DNA of 9,424 nucleotides from DASUZD01 sp036377055 (GTDB lineage Bacteria > Actinomycetota > Thermoleophilia > Gaiellales > Gaiellaceae), in the NCBI GenBank assembly GCA_036377055.1, contig DASUZD010000140.1, positions 1 to 9,424 on the forward strand, read 5' to 3'. The notes beneath the pieces were generated by a model. The model was not told where the DNA came from. It saw only the letters and a program-made list of their open reading frames with translations, and searched no databases. A program made the position numbers and the translations under genes. This document shows, in pieces, positions 1 through 6,752 of this stretch. The stretch's first letter is position 1, and every line of letters begins with the position of its first letter.

Positions 1-2
1 AG

Positions 3-140
3 CGCCTCGGCGGCGGTCTCGTCCGCACCGCGATCATGGCGTGCGAGGCCGCCGAGGAGCAGGGCCGGCGCGGGCCGGCGGCGGCACGCGCAATCGCGAC
101 CCTCCCGCGCCTGCTCGGGATGCAGGTCGGAACGCGCTAG
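3..140 (+). CDS. C-terminal end of an unidentified protein (5' truncated)
   Basis: An open frame enters from the left edge and stops at TAG 138-140, giving about 45 residues. Almost every codon ends in G or C, which supports real coding in this frame rather than the other two. The tail begins with a glycine-rich stretch (RLGGG), continues as an Ala/Glu-rich helix-like segment containing MACEAAEEQG, and ends PRLLGMQVGTR. I do not recognise the family, and the start lies outside the window. It reads in the same direction as the downstream lyase but is separated from it by 180 bases, so a shared transcript is possible but not shown. Confidence 0.6.
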   Translation, partial: RLGGGLVRTAIMACEAAEEQGRRGPAAARAIATLPRLLGMQVGTR

Positions 141-144
141 CCGC

Positions 145-269
145 GTGCGCGATCCCCTCGCGAGCCGTTCAAGCACCCCGAGTGGACCCCAGTGCCGATC
201 GAGGGCTGCGTCGACGTCGAAGGCAAGGTGATTCTGGAGTCGTCCGACCTCGTGCTCGCGCGACGCTGA
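145..269 (+). pseudogene. Possible decayed remnant of a small gene (cupin-like N-terminus?)
   Basis: The frame ending at TGA 267-269 reads PFKHPEWTPVPIEGCVDVEG and then KVILESSDLVLARR, which looks like genuine protein with coding-type codons. It has no usable start at its upstream end: going back it reaches the TAG at 138-140 without ATG, GTG or TTG before an internal GTG at 192. A GTG at 145-147 opens a different frame (VRDPLA) that would join it smoothly if one base were added near 160-164. The wording recalls the N-terminal strand region of small single-domain cupins, which would normally continue for another 70 or more residues. The cupin reading is from memory and weak. The alternatives are a 25-residue peptide from GTG 192 or chance. 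Confidence 0.3.
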
Positions 270-308
270 TGGTGGAGCGGCCGCCGAAGGCGCGCACTCC
301 CTGACGGC

Positions 309-314
309 TACGCT
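309..314 (+). promoter_or_regulatory. Candidate -10 element for a leaderless HMG-CoA-lyase-like mRNA
   Basis: TACGCT fits the TANNNT -10 pattern and ends six bases before the GTG start at 321. This is the spacing expected if transcription begins at the start codon itself. No Shine-Dalgarno sequence is visible before this GTG, in keeping with a leaderless transcript, and no clear -35 was found. Short motifs such as this arise by chance, so it is only a candidate. Confidence 0.3.
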
Positions 315-320
315 GGCCGC

Positions 321-1178
321 GTGGCGACGATCTGCGACGTCGGGCCGCGCGACGGGCTCCAGAACGAGCCGGAGGTGCTCTCGCCGGCCGAGCGCGCGGA
401 GCTGGTGAACCGGCTCGCGGCGACCGGCCTGCGCCGCGTCGAGGCGGCGAGCTTCGTGCGCGACGACCGCGTGCCGCAGATGGCCGCGGCGGAGGAGGTC
501 GCCGCCGCGATCGAGCCACGCGCGGGCGTGGAGTACGCCGGCCTCGTGCTGAACGAGCGCGGATACGAGCGGCTCCTCGGGACGCAGCTCGACCGCGTGA
601 ACTGCACGCTCGCCGCGACCGAGACCTTCAACCGCCGGAACGGGAACGCGAGCCTCGCCGAGGCGGTCGAGCGGGTGCGCGCGATCGTCGACCGGTCGGA
701 GCTTCCGACGACCCTCACGATCAGCTGCGCGTGGGGGTGCCCGTTCGAAGGGGCGGTCGATCCGGCCGTGGTCGCCGGCCTCGCCGCGCGGCTCGACGCC
801 GCCGACGAGGTCGTGCTCGCGGACACGATCGGCGTCGCGACCCCACGGCGCGTACGCGAGCTGGTCGAGCGCGTGCGGCCGGCCGGAGTCCACCTCCACA
901 ACACGCGCAACACCGGCTTCGCGAACGCCTACGCGGCGCTCGAGGCGGGCGTCGCGCTTTTCGACGCGTCCGTCGGCGGCATCGGCGGCTGTCCCTTCGC
1001 GCCACGCGCGACCGGCAACATCGCGACCGAGGACCTCGTCTACATGCTCGACCACGACGGCGTCGAGACGGGCGTCGACCTCGACGCGCTCATCCGCGTC
1101 GCGGAGTGGCTCGAGCAACGGCTCGGCCGTGTCCTCCCGGGCCAGGTCTACCGGGCCGGCGCTTCTTCGGCGGCGTAG
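321..1178 (+). CDS. Hydroxymethylglutaryl-CoA lyase family protein
   Basis: This is a DRE-TIM metallolyase-family enzyme of 285 residues, close to the usual length of bacterial HMG-CoA lyases. These cleave HMG-CoA to acetyl-CoA and acetoacetate in leucine breakdown; relatives cleave other 3-hydroxy-3-methyl acyl-CoAs. Visible motifs are VGPRDGLQNE (residues 7-16, with the catalytic Arg10-Asp11 pair), Glu41, metal-ligand histidines 191 and 193 in HLHNTRNTG, and the cysteine loop GGIGGCPFAPRATGN (Cys224, Asn233). The histidine motif has HxHN where classical lyases have HxHD, so the true substrate could differ (for example a citramalyl-CoA-like ester). GTG 321 is the only start in this frame after the TGA at 267-269. 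The 3' end overlaps the convergent decarboxylase by 31 bases. Confidence 0.9.
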   Translation: MATICDVGPRDGLQNEPEVLSPAERAELVNRLAATGLRRVEAASFVRDDRVPQMAAAEEVAAAIEPRAGVEYAGLVLNERGYERLLGTQLDRVNCTLAATETFNRRNGNASLAEAVERVRAIVDRSELPTTLTISCAWGCPFEGAVDPAVVAGLAARLDAADEVVLADTIGVATPRRVRELVERVRPAGVHLHNTRNTGFANAYAALEAGVALFDASVGGIGGCPFAPRATGNIATEDLVYMLDHDGVETGVDLDALIRVAEWLEQRLGRVLPGQVYRAGASSAA

Positions 1179-2515
1179 GCGGCCGCGAACGCGCCCAACG
1201 TCCGCGCGACGTCGTCCTCGGACGTCTGCCAGTTCGAGACCGAGATGCGGATCGCCTTGCGGCCGTCCCAGATCGTCCCGGCCATCCACGCCTCGCCGCT
1301 CGCCTGGACGCGGCGGAGAACCTGGTCCGTCCGCTCGTCGCTCTCGTAGCGGAAGAGGACCTGGTTCAGGACGACCTCGTTCAGGAGCTCGACGCCCTCC
1401 AGGCGTGCGAGCTCCTCGCCGAACCGGCGCGCGTGCGCGCAGCAGCGGTCGACGAGGTCGGCGACGCCGCTCCGGCCGAGCGAGCTGAGCGCCGCGTAGA
1501 CGGTGAACCCGCGGGCGCGGCGCGAGAACTCCGGGTTCCACTCCATCTGGTCGCGCGGCCCGCCCCGCTCGGCGTGCACGAGATAGTCCGCGTGCACGCC
1601 CATCGCGCGCTGGTGCGCCTGCGGGTGCGCGCAGAACGCGACGCCGTTGTCGTACGGGACGTTCAGCCACTTGTGCGCGTCGGTCGCCCACGAGTCGAAG
1701 AGATCGGCTCCGTCGACGAGGTGTGCAAGCGTGGGCGACGCGGCCGCCCAGAGGCCGAACGCGCCGTCGAGGTGGAGCCACGCGCCCGCGTCGCGCCCGA
1801 GCGCCGCGATCTCGGGCAGCGGGTCGACCGCGCCCGTGTTCACCTCTCCGGCCTGAGCGCAGACGATCGTCGGCCCGCCGCCCGACGCGAGCGCCTCGGC
1901 CAGCGCGTCGGCGCGCATGCGGCCCTGGTCGTCGGCGGCAACCGCGACGAGCGCCGACGCGCCGATGCCGAGCAGCCGGAGCGCGCGCGGCACCGTGACG
2001 TGCACCTTCGCGCCGCAGAGGACGCGGATCGGCGGCGCCCCGGCCAGCCCGTCGCGGTTCACGTCCCACCCCGCCTCCGCGAGGACGTGCTCGCGAGCGG
2101 CCGCGAGCGCCGTCACGTGAGCCATCTGGCAGCCGGTGACGAACCCGAACGACGCGCTCGCCGGGAGCCCGAGCAGCTCGCGCAGCCACTCGCCCGCGAC
2201 CTCCTCGGCGACCGAGGCGGCCGGGCCTCCGACGTAGAGCCCGGCGTTCTGGTCCCACGCCGAGGTGAGCCAGTCGGCTGCGAGCGCCGCGGGGACCGCG
2301 CCGCCGATCACGAAGCCGAAGTACCGGCCGCCTGGAATCGCGACGATCCCGTCGTCCGCCGCGCGCGCCAGCTCGGCCACCACGCGCGCCGCGTCCGTTG
2401 GCCCGGGCGGGAGAGGCCCGCCGAGGGCGGCCCGCAGGTCGTCGACCGATACGTCCGGGAAGACCGGTCGCTCGTCGAGCGAGTCGAGGAAGTCCGCCGC
2501 GAGCGACGCGGTCAG
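1148..2515 (-). CDS. Pyridoxal-phosphate-dependent group II decarboxylase family protein
   Basis: This belongs to the aromatic-amino-acid/glutamate decarboxylase-like PLP enzymes. Seen: ADWLTSAWDQNAG near the N-terminus; a phosphate-binding TGCQMAHVTALAAAR region; LHLDGAFG with the Asp expected to pair with the pyridine nitrogen; and DAHKWLN with the lysine that forms the Schiff base. The amino acid substrate cannot be told. The start is a problem. Family-like sequence begins around 2551 (DETRDLLELTASLAADFLD), but no ATG, GTG or TTG exists in frame between 2809 and GTG 2383, which would cut off about 50 conserved residues. I chose CTG 2513-2515 because it forms a CTGA overlap with the stop of the upstream CoA-transferase, like the GTGA junctions elsewhere here. 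Starting at 2551 would give 467 residues, near normal length. It is the last gene of the minus-strand operon. Confidence 0.85.
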   Translation of the reverse strand: MTASLAADFLDSLDERPVFPDVSVDDLRAALGGPLPPGPTDAARVVAELARAADDGIVAIPGGRYFGFVIGGAVPAALAADWLTSAWDQNAGLYVGGPAASVAEEVAGEWLRELLGLPASASFGFVTGCQMAHVTALAAAREHVLAEAGWDVNRDGLAGAPPIRVLCGAKVHVTVPRALRLLGIGASALVAVAADDQGRMRADALAEALASGGGPTIVCAQAGEVNTGAVDPLPEIAALGRDAGAWLHLDGAFGLWAAASPTLAHLVDGADLFDSWATDAHKWLNVPYDNGVAFCAHPQAHQRAMGVHADYLVHAERGGPRDQMEWNPEFSRRARGFTVYAALSSLGRSGVADLVDRCCAHARRFGEELARLEGVELLNEVVLNQVLFRYESDERTDQVLRRVQASGEAWMAGTIWDGRKAIRISVSNWQTSEDDVARTLGAFAAAYAAEEAPAR

Positions 2516-3723
2516 CTCGAGAAGGTCGCGCGTCTCGTCGATGGAGACGACTCTAGTCCGAGCGCGGCGATCTCCGCCTCCGAGTAGCCGACCTCGGCGA
2601 GCACCTCGGCGGTGTGCTCGCCGAGCGCCGGCGCCGGCGACCGGTGCAGGACGCGCTCGCCGTCGGCGGAGAGGGGGAGCGCGACGGTCGCGTACGGGCC
2701 GAGGTCCTGGAGGATCCCGAGCGCGCGCGTCTGCTCGTGCGCTGCGACCTGCGCGACGTCCTGCACGGGCGCTGCCGGCACGCCCGCGGCGGCGAGCCGC
2801 TCGAGCCACGTCTCGGTCGGCTCCTCGCGCAGGCGCTGCTCGAGCAGCCGGACGAGCTCCTCGCGGTTCGCGACGCGCGCCGGATTGTTCGCGAAACGGG
2901 GGTCGGCTGCGAGCGTGTCGAGAGCGAGGGCGTCGCAGAACCTCACGAACAGCCGGTCGTTCGCGACCGCGATCATCAGCTCGCCGTCACGCGTCGGGAA
3001 GACCTGGTACGGGACGATCGCGGGGTACGCCGTGCCGTAGCGACCGGGCGTCTCGCCGCTCGCCAGGTGGCCGGTCAGGTGATAGGGGAGCAGCGCGAGC
3101 GTGGCCTCGTAGAGCGAGACGTCGACGAGACGGCCCTGGCCGGTTCGATCGCGCTCGCGGAGCGCGGCGAGGATTCCGAGCGCGGCCCAGAGGCCGGTCG
3201 TCTGGTCGACGATCGAGGCGCCGGCACGGACGCCCGGCCGGTCGGGCTCGCCGGTCACGCTCACGATCCCGCCTGCGGCCTGCATCAACGGGTCGTAGCC
3301 GGGCTGGTCGCGCAGCGGCCCGACGGTCCCGAACGAGCCGATCGAGCAGTACACGAGCCGCGGGTTGCGGCCGCGCAGCACCTCGTAACCCAGGCCACGC
3401 GCCTCGGCGAGCCCGGGCCGCAGGCTCTGGACGAACACGTCCGCGCGGTCGGCGAGCCGGAGCACCGCCTCGAGCCCGGCTGGATCGGCGAGCCGAAGCG
3501 CGACCGATCGCTTGCTCGCGTTGGCGCACAGGAACATCGCGCCGACGCCGTCGACGAACGGCGGCCCCCAGGCGCGCGTGTCGTCCCCGCCGTCCGGCCG
3601 CTCGACCTTGACCACGTCGGCGCCGAGCGCGCCGAGGATCTCCGTGCAGTACGGGCCTGCGAGCGACGACGTGACGTCGACGACGCGCAGGCCGGCGAGC
3701 GGCAGGAACGAGCGCTCCGTCAC
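2512..3723 (-). CDS. CaiB/BaiF family III CoA-transferase
   Basis: This 403-residue protein is of normal length for family III CoA-transferases, cytoplasmic enzymes that move CoA between carboxylic acids through an aspartyl-CoA intermediate. It opens with LPLAGLRVVDVTSSLAGPYC and GALGADVVKVERP, the nucleotide-fold start typical of the family. It then has FLCANASKRSVALRL, QSLRPG and GYDPLMQAAGG, followed by Asp173 in IVDQTTGLWAALGILAAL, the expected catalytic aspartate. The C-terminal helical motif GYSEAEIAALGLE is typical, but about 11 further residues follow (SPSTRRATFSS), overlapping the start of the decarboxylase. GTG 3721-3723 overlaps the stop of the preceding acetyltransferase as GTGA. 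Substrates cannot be assigned. The nearby HMG-CoA-lyase-like gene suggests an organic acid activated for cleavage, but that is inference. Confidence 0.93.
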   Translation of the reverse strand: MTERSFLPLAGLRVVDVTSSLAGPYCTEILGALGADVVKVERPDGGDDTRAWGPPFVDGVGAMFLCANASKRSVALRLADPAGLEAVLRLADRADVFVQSLRPGLAEARGLGYEVLRGRNPRLVYCSIGSFGTVGPLRDQPGYDPLMQAAGGIVSVTGEPDRPGVRAGASIVDQTTGLWAALGILAALRERDRTGQGRLVDVSLYEATLALLPYHLTGHLASGETPGRYGTAYPAIVPYQVFPTRDGELMIAVANDRLFVRFCDALALDTLAADPRFANNPARVANREELVRLLEQRLREEPTETWLERLAAAGVPAAPVQDVAQVAAHEQTRALGILQDLGPYATVALPLSADGERVLHRSPAPALGEHTAEVLAEVGYSEAEIAALGLESSPSTRRATFSS

Positions 3724-3737
3724 GTCGACCAGAGCTG
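3720..3737. repeat. 18-base direct repeat, copy 1 (end of second GNAT gene)
   Basis: These 18 bases are identical to 4241-4258, 521 bases away. They encode the last residues QLWST, the TGA stop and the overlapping GTG of the next gene. The repeat reflects duplication of a whole acetyltransferase gene together with its junction. Confidence 0.9.
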
Positions 3738-4244
3738 AGCCGGCCGCCCGCGGGTGACGACGTCGCGCTCGTAGCGCTGGCCGAGCTTCTCCGACACGCG
3801 CTGCGACCGGACGTTGTCCGGGTGGATGAGCGAGATCAGCCGCGGCAGGCGGAGCTCCTGGAACGCCCAGTCACGCGCGGCGAGCGCAGCTTCGGTCGCG
3901 TAGCCGTGCCCCCAGTGCCGGCGGGCGAGCGTCCAGCCGATCTCCGTCTCGAGCGGCCCGTCGAGCGCGTGCTCGAGGCCGTGAACCCACGTCCGCGGGT
4001 CCCAGACGAGGAAGCCGGCTCGCCCGAGCACCGCGCCGTCCTCCCGCCGCTCGATCGTGAAGAGGCCGCTGCCGTAACGGTCCCAGTGGCCGCGCATCCG
4101 CTCGATCACGTCGAGGGTCCCCTCCCGCGTTCGCGCGACGCCGCTCAGGTAGCGCACGACCTCCGGGTCGCCGAGCGCCTCGGCGAAGCCGTCCGCGTCG
4201 CTTGGCTCCGGCAGCCGGAGGAGCAGGCGCTCGGTCTCGATCAC
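3720..4244 (-). CDS. GNAT family N-acetyltransferase (second of a tandem pair)
   Basis: This is a 174-residue RimJ/RimL-type acetyltransferase that uses acetyl-CoA to acetylate an amine; the acceptor is unknown. It begins VIETERLLLRLPEPSDAD, carries ETEIGWTLARRHWGHGYATEAA (residues 99-120), which holds the acetyl-CoA pyrophosphate-binding loop, and ends with a NVRSQRVSEKLG helix and QLWST. In the loop, His113 replaces the arginine found at the matching place in its neighbour (GRGYATEA). The start GTG 4242-4244 overlaps the stop of the upstream paralogue as GTGA. The open frame continues further upstream, but those residues are low-complexity Arg/Ala shadow sequence. The gene is clearly a duplicate of the one just upstream, sharing domain order, N-terminus and C-terminus. 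Confidence 0.9.
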   Translation of the reverse strand: MIETERLLLRLPEPSDADGFAEALGDPEVVRYLSGVARTREGTLDVIERMRGHWDRYGSGLFTIERREDGAVLGRAGFLVWDPRTWVHGLEHALDGPLETEIGWTLARRHWGHGYATEAALAARDWAFQELRLPRLISLIHPDNVRSQRVSEKLGQRYERDVVTRGRPAQLWST

Positions 4245-4258
4245 GTCGACCAGAGCTG
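4241..4258. repeat. 18-base direct repeat, copy 2 (end of first GNAT gene)
   Basis: This is the exact partner of 3720-3737. It carries the QLWST codons, the TGA stop and the GTGA overlap at the end of the first acetyltransferase gene. The bases on either side differ between copies, so identity is limited to this junction while the rest of the two genes has diverged. Confidence 0.9.
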
Positions 4259-4771
4259 CGTCCGCTTTCCGCTCGCCGTCACGACCTCGCGCTCGAATCG
4301 CTCGCCGATCTTCTCCGCGACGCGCTGCGACCGCACGTTCGCCGGGAAGATCATCGAGATCAGCCGCGGCGGCCCGAGCTCGCGGAATGCCCAGTCGCGG
4401 ACGGCGAGCGCGGCCTCGGTGGCGTAGCCGCGGCCCCACGCGTCGCGCTGCAGCGTCCAGCCGATCTCGAGCTCGATCTCCGGGCCGAGCTCCGAGCGGA
4501 AGCCGTGTGCCCAGGTCGCTCGATCCCACGCGAGGAGGTCGACCTCGCCGATCACGTCCCCGCCGTCCTCGCGCTCGACCACGAACGCTCCGAAGCCCTC
4601 GGCCCGCCACCGCTCCTGGAAGCGCTCGATCGTCGCCTGCATCTGCTCGAACGTGAACGGCTGCCCGTCGCCGACGTAGCGCATCACCTCGGGGTCGCCG
4701 TAGGTGCGGTGGAGCGGGTCAGCGTCGCTCGATTCGGGCAGGCGAAGCAGCAGGCGTTCCGTCGTGAGCAT
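4241..4771 (-). CDS. GNAT family N-acetyltransferase (first of a tandem pair)
   Basis: This 176-residue acetyltransferase of the RimJ/RimL type leads the minus-strand operon. It begins MLTTERLLLRLPESSDAD. The acetyl-CoA-binding region lies at residues 102-121 (EIGWTLQRDAWGRGYATEAA), followed by VRDWAFRELG, PANVRSQRVAEKIG and a QLWST end. The acceptor substrate is unknown; such enzymes modify protein N-termini, antibiotics or small amines. ATG 4769-4771 was chosen because it lines up with the start of the downstream paralogue. ATG 4778-4780, three codons upstream, is equally possible. Neither has a good ribosome binding site. The divergent DUF255 gene starts only 9-18 bases away, so the operon promoter must overlap coding sequence. 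Confidence 0.9.
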   Translation of the reverse strand: MLTTERLLLRLPESSDADPLHRTYGDPEVMRYVGDGQPFTFEQMQATIERFQERWRAEGFGAFVVEREDGGDVIGEVDLLAWDRATWAHGFRSELGPEIELEIGWTLQRDAWGRGYATEAALAVRDWAFRELGPPRLISMIFPANVRSQRVAEKIGERFEREVVTASGKRTQLWST

Positions 4772-4778
4772 CGAGGGC

Positions 4779-4785
4779 ATGATCC
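4779..4785. promoter_or_regulatory. Candidate overlapping divergent -10 elements
   Basis: On the plus strand CATGAT (4779-4784) lies six bases before the ATG at 4790. On the minus strand GATCAT (4785-4780) lies seven to eight bases before the ATG at 4771. Each matches the TATAAT consensus at four of six positions. Two divergent genes with almost no space between them would need such an arrangement if both are transcribed from here. The match is weak and unsupported by -35 elements. Confidence 0.22.
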
Positions 4786-4789
4786 CGGA

Positions 4790-6670
4790 ATGAACCGACT
4801 CGCCGCCGAGACGAGTCCGTACCTGCTCCAGCACGCGGACAACCCGGTCGAGTGGTACCCGTGGGGGGAGGAGGCGCTCGAGCGGGCGCGGGCCGAGGAC
4901 AGGCCGATCCTGCTCTCGATCGGCTACGCCGCGTGCCATTGGTGCCACGTCATGGAGCACGAGTCGTTCGAGGACGCCGAGACGGCTGCGCTGATGAACG
5001 AGCGCTTCGTGAGCGTGAAGGTCGATCGCGAGGAGCGGCCGGACCTGGACGCGATCTACATGGACGCGGTTGTCGCCCTTACGGGCCACGGCGGCTGGCC
5101 GATGACGGTGTTCCTGACCCCCGAGCGCGAGCCGTTCTACGGCGGGACGTACTTTCCGCCGGCGCCGCGGCACGGCCTGCCGTCCTTCCGCCAGGTGCTC
5201 GCGGCGGTCTCCGAGGCCTACCGCGAGCGGCGCGGCGAGGTCACCCGCCAGGCCGGCGCGCTCGTGGACGCGATCCGCTCGTCGTCGCAGCTCGAGCCGT
5301 CGCGCGAGCCGCTCACGCGGTCGCTGCTCACAGATGCGGTGCGTGGGCTCCAGGCGCAGTTCGACCCGGTCTGGGGCGGCTTCGGCCGCGCGCCGAAGTT
5401 CCCGCCGGCCTCGACGCTCGAGCTCCTGCTCCGCCTCGGCGAGACGGAGATGGTCACGCGGACGCTCGACGCCATGGCGGCCGGCGGGATGTACGACCTG
5501 CTCGGCGGCGGCTTCCACCGCTACTCGGTGGACGCGAAGTGGCTCGTGCCGCACTTCGAGAAGATGCTCTACGACAACGCGCTCCTCGCACCCGTGTACC
5601 TCCACGGCTGGCTCGTCACCGGCGACGAGCGGTACCGGCGCGTGGCGGAGGAGACGCTCGAATACATGCTTCGCGAGCTGCGGCTCGAGCACGGCGGCTT
5701 CGCGTCGGCGCAGGACGCGGACACCGAGGGCGTGGAGGGCCTCACGTTCACCTGGACCGAGGTCGAGGGCGCGCCCGCAGAGCTGCTTCAGCCGTTCGAG
5801 GATGGGCGCGGGATCCTCCGCGGCGAGCTCTCTTCCGAGCTCCGGCGCCACCTGTTCGAGCAGCGCGAGCTGCGGCCGAAGCCGCTGCGCGACGACAAGG
5901 CGATCGCGTCGTGGAACGGGCTCGCGCTCGCGGCGCTCGCCGAGGCGGGCCGGCGGCTCGACCGGGCGGATCTGGTCGCGGCGGCCGTGGAGCTGGGCGA
6001 GTTCCTGCTCGGGCCGCTCTCGGCGCCCGACGGCCGTCTCCACCGCACGCATCGGGACGGCGTGTCGAAGGGCACCGGCTACCTCGACGACTACGCCGAC
6101 GTCGCGAACGGCCTCTACGAGCTCCACGTCGCGACCGGCGACCTGCGCTGGCTGGAGGAGTCGCTGCGGCTCGCGCGCCTGGCGGTCGAGCTCTTCGCGG
6201 ACGAGGAGCGCGGCGGCTTCTTCCTGACACCCGCGGACGGTGAGGAGCTGGTGGCGCGGACGAAGAGCTTCGACGACCACCCGACGCCCTCCGGGAACTC
6301 GATGCTCGCGTACGTGCTTCTTCGGCTCGCGCGGATCTACGGCGACGACGAGCTCGAGCGCCTCGGCGTCAGCGTGCTGAGGCTCGTCGCGCCGGCGGCG
6401 GGGCGCGTCCCGAGCGCGTTCGGGCACGCGCTCTGCGCGCTCGACCTCCACCTCTCGCCGCCTCGGGAGGTCGCGATCGTCGGGCCGCCGGACGCGCCGG
6501 TCGCGCGCGCCGCTCTCTCGCCGTTCGACCCGAACGCGGTGGTGGCGTTCGGCCCGAGCGACGACGTGCCGCTCCTTCATGGCAAGGCGCTCGTGGACGG
6601 GCAGCCCGCGGTCTACGTGTGCGAGCGGTTCGCCTGCCAGGCGCCGGTCACCGACGCGAGCGGGTTCTAG
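4790..6670 (+). CDS. DUF255 / YyaL-type protein with N-terminal thioredoxin-like domain
   Basis: This protein of 626 residues matches the YyaL/spermatogenesis-associated protein 20 family, whose members are usually somewhat longer (roughly 680). The N-terminal thioredoxin-like DUF255 domain covers about residues 1-165: TSPYLLQHADNPVEWYPW, then a CHWC motif (Cys49-His50-Trp51-Cys52) in AACHWCHVMEHESF, KVDREERPDLD and GGWPMTVFLTP. The remainder resembles an alpha/alpha six-hairpin glycosidase-like barrel, with KFPPASTLELLLRLG, GGGFHRYSVDAKWLVPHFEKMLYDNA, ASAQDADTEGVEG, DDKAIASWNGLALAALAEAG, and a family-typical end (YVCERFACQAPVTDASGF). The biochemical role of the family is unsettled; a redox or carbohydrate-linked function is only suggested by the folds. 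ATG 4790-4792 is the natural start. No Shine-Dalgarno is seen. Confidence 0.95.
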   Translation: MNRLAAETSPYLLQHADNPVEWYPWGEEALERARAEDRPILLSIGYAACHWCHVMEHESFEDAETAALMNERFVSVKVDREERPDLDAIYMDAVVALTGHGGWPMTVFLTPEREPFYGGTYFPPAPRHGLPSFRQVLAAVSEAYRERRGEVTRQAGALVDAIRSSSQLEPSREPLTRSLLTDAVRGLQAQFDPVWGGFGRAPKFPPASTLELLLRLGETEMVTRTLDAMAAGGMYDLLGGGFHRYSVDAKWLVPHFEKMLYDNALLAPVYLHGWLVTGDERYRRVAEETLEYMLRELRLEHGGFASAQDADTEGVEGLTFTWTEVEGAPAELLQPFEDGRGILRGELSSELRRHLFEQRELRPKPLRDDKAIASWNGLALAALAEAGRRLDRADLVAAAVELGEFLLGPLSAPDGRLHRTHRDGVSKGTGYLDDYADVANGLYELHVATGDLRWLEESLRLARLAVELFADEERGGFFLTPADGEELVARTKSFDDHPTPSGNSMLAYVLLRLARIYGDDELERLGVSVLRLVAPAAGRVPSAFGHALCALDLHLSPPREVAIVGPPDAPVARAALSPFDPNAVVAFGPSDDVPLLHGKALVDGQPAVYVCERFACQAPVTDASGF

Positions 6671-6675
6671 CGCGT

Positions 6676-6697
6676 CCGGCGCGCGCGGCTGCGCCGG
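6676..6697 (+). terminator. GC-rich hairpin after the DUF255 gene
   Basis: Starting five bases after the TAG at 6670, CCGGCGC (6676-6682) can pair with GCGCCGG (6691-6697) across an eight-base loop, giving a perfect seven-base-pair all-GC stem. No run of T follows, so it is not a classical intrinsic terminator. T-less hairpins of this kind are common behind high-GC actinobacterial genes. It sits between convergent genes and could act in both directions. Confidence 0.42.
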
Positions 6698-6699
6698 TG

Positions 6700-6728
6700 G
6701 ATGGTGATGTAGATGTAGGTGTACACCT
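6700..6728. repeat. GC-poor hexamer repeat with a 12-base perfect palindrome
   Basis: Four adjacent hexamers run from 6700 to 6723 (GATGGT, GATGTA, GATGTA, GGTGTA). The last runs into the perfect palindrome AGGTGTACACCT at 6717-6728. The patch is clearly lower in GC than everything around it and lies between the stops of the convergent DUF255 and deacetylase genes. On the minus strand it reads as Tyr/Thr/Ile-rich codons. It could be a protein-binding site, part of a transcript 3' structure, or a small reading frame; nothing decides between these. Confidence 0.5.
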
Positions 6729-6752
6729 GTGTAAGGATCGTGATCGGTTCGC

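Noticed and set aside
731..2587. Long plus-strand open frame of about 618 codons across the lyase end and the decarboxylase
   Set aside because: It is Arg-rich low-complexity sequence without motifs and runs antisense to a gene with a clear PLP active site; high GC makes such frames open by chance.
2516..2809. Extending the decarboxylase N-terminus upstream to 2809
   Set aside because: The frame is open, but the added residues up to about 2551 are an Arg/Ala/Gly-rich string that is the out-of-frame shadow of the well-supported CoA-transferase.
4245..4610. N-terminal extension of the second GNAT to 4610
   Set aside because: The extra residues are the shadow of the first GNAT; the paralogue aligns precisely from the GTG at 4242-4244.
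4781..6580. Long minus-strand open frame joining the first GNAT to sequence antisense to the DUF255 gene
   Set aside because: Only the part after about 4780 has protein-family motifs; the rest is the antisense of strongly supported codons of the thioredoxin-like gene.
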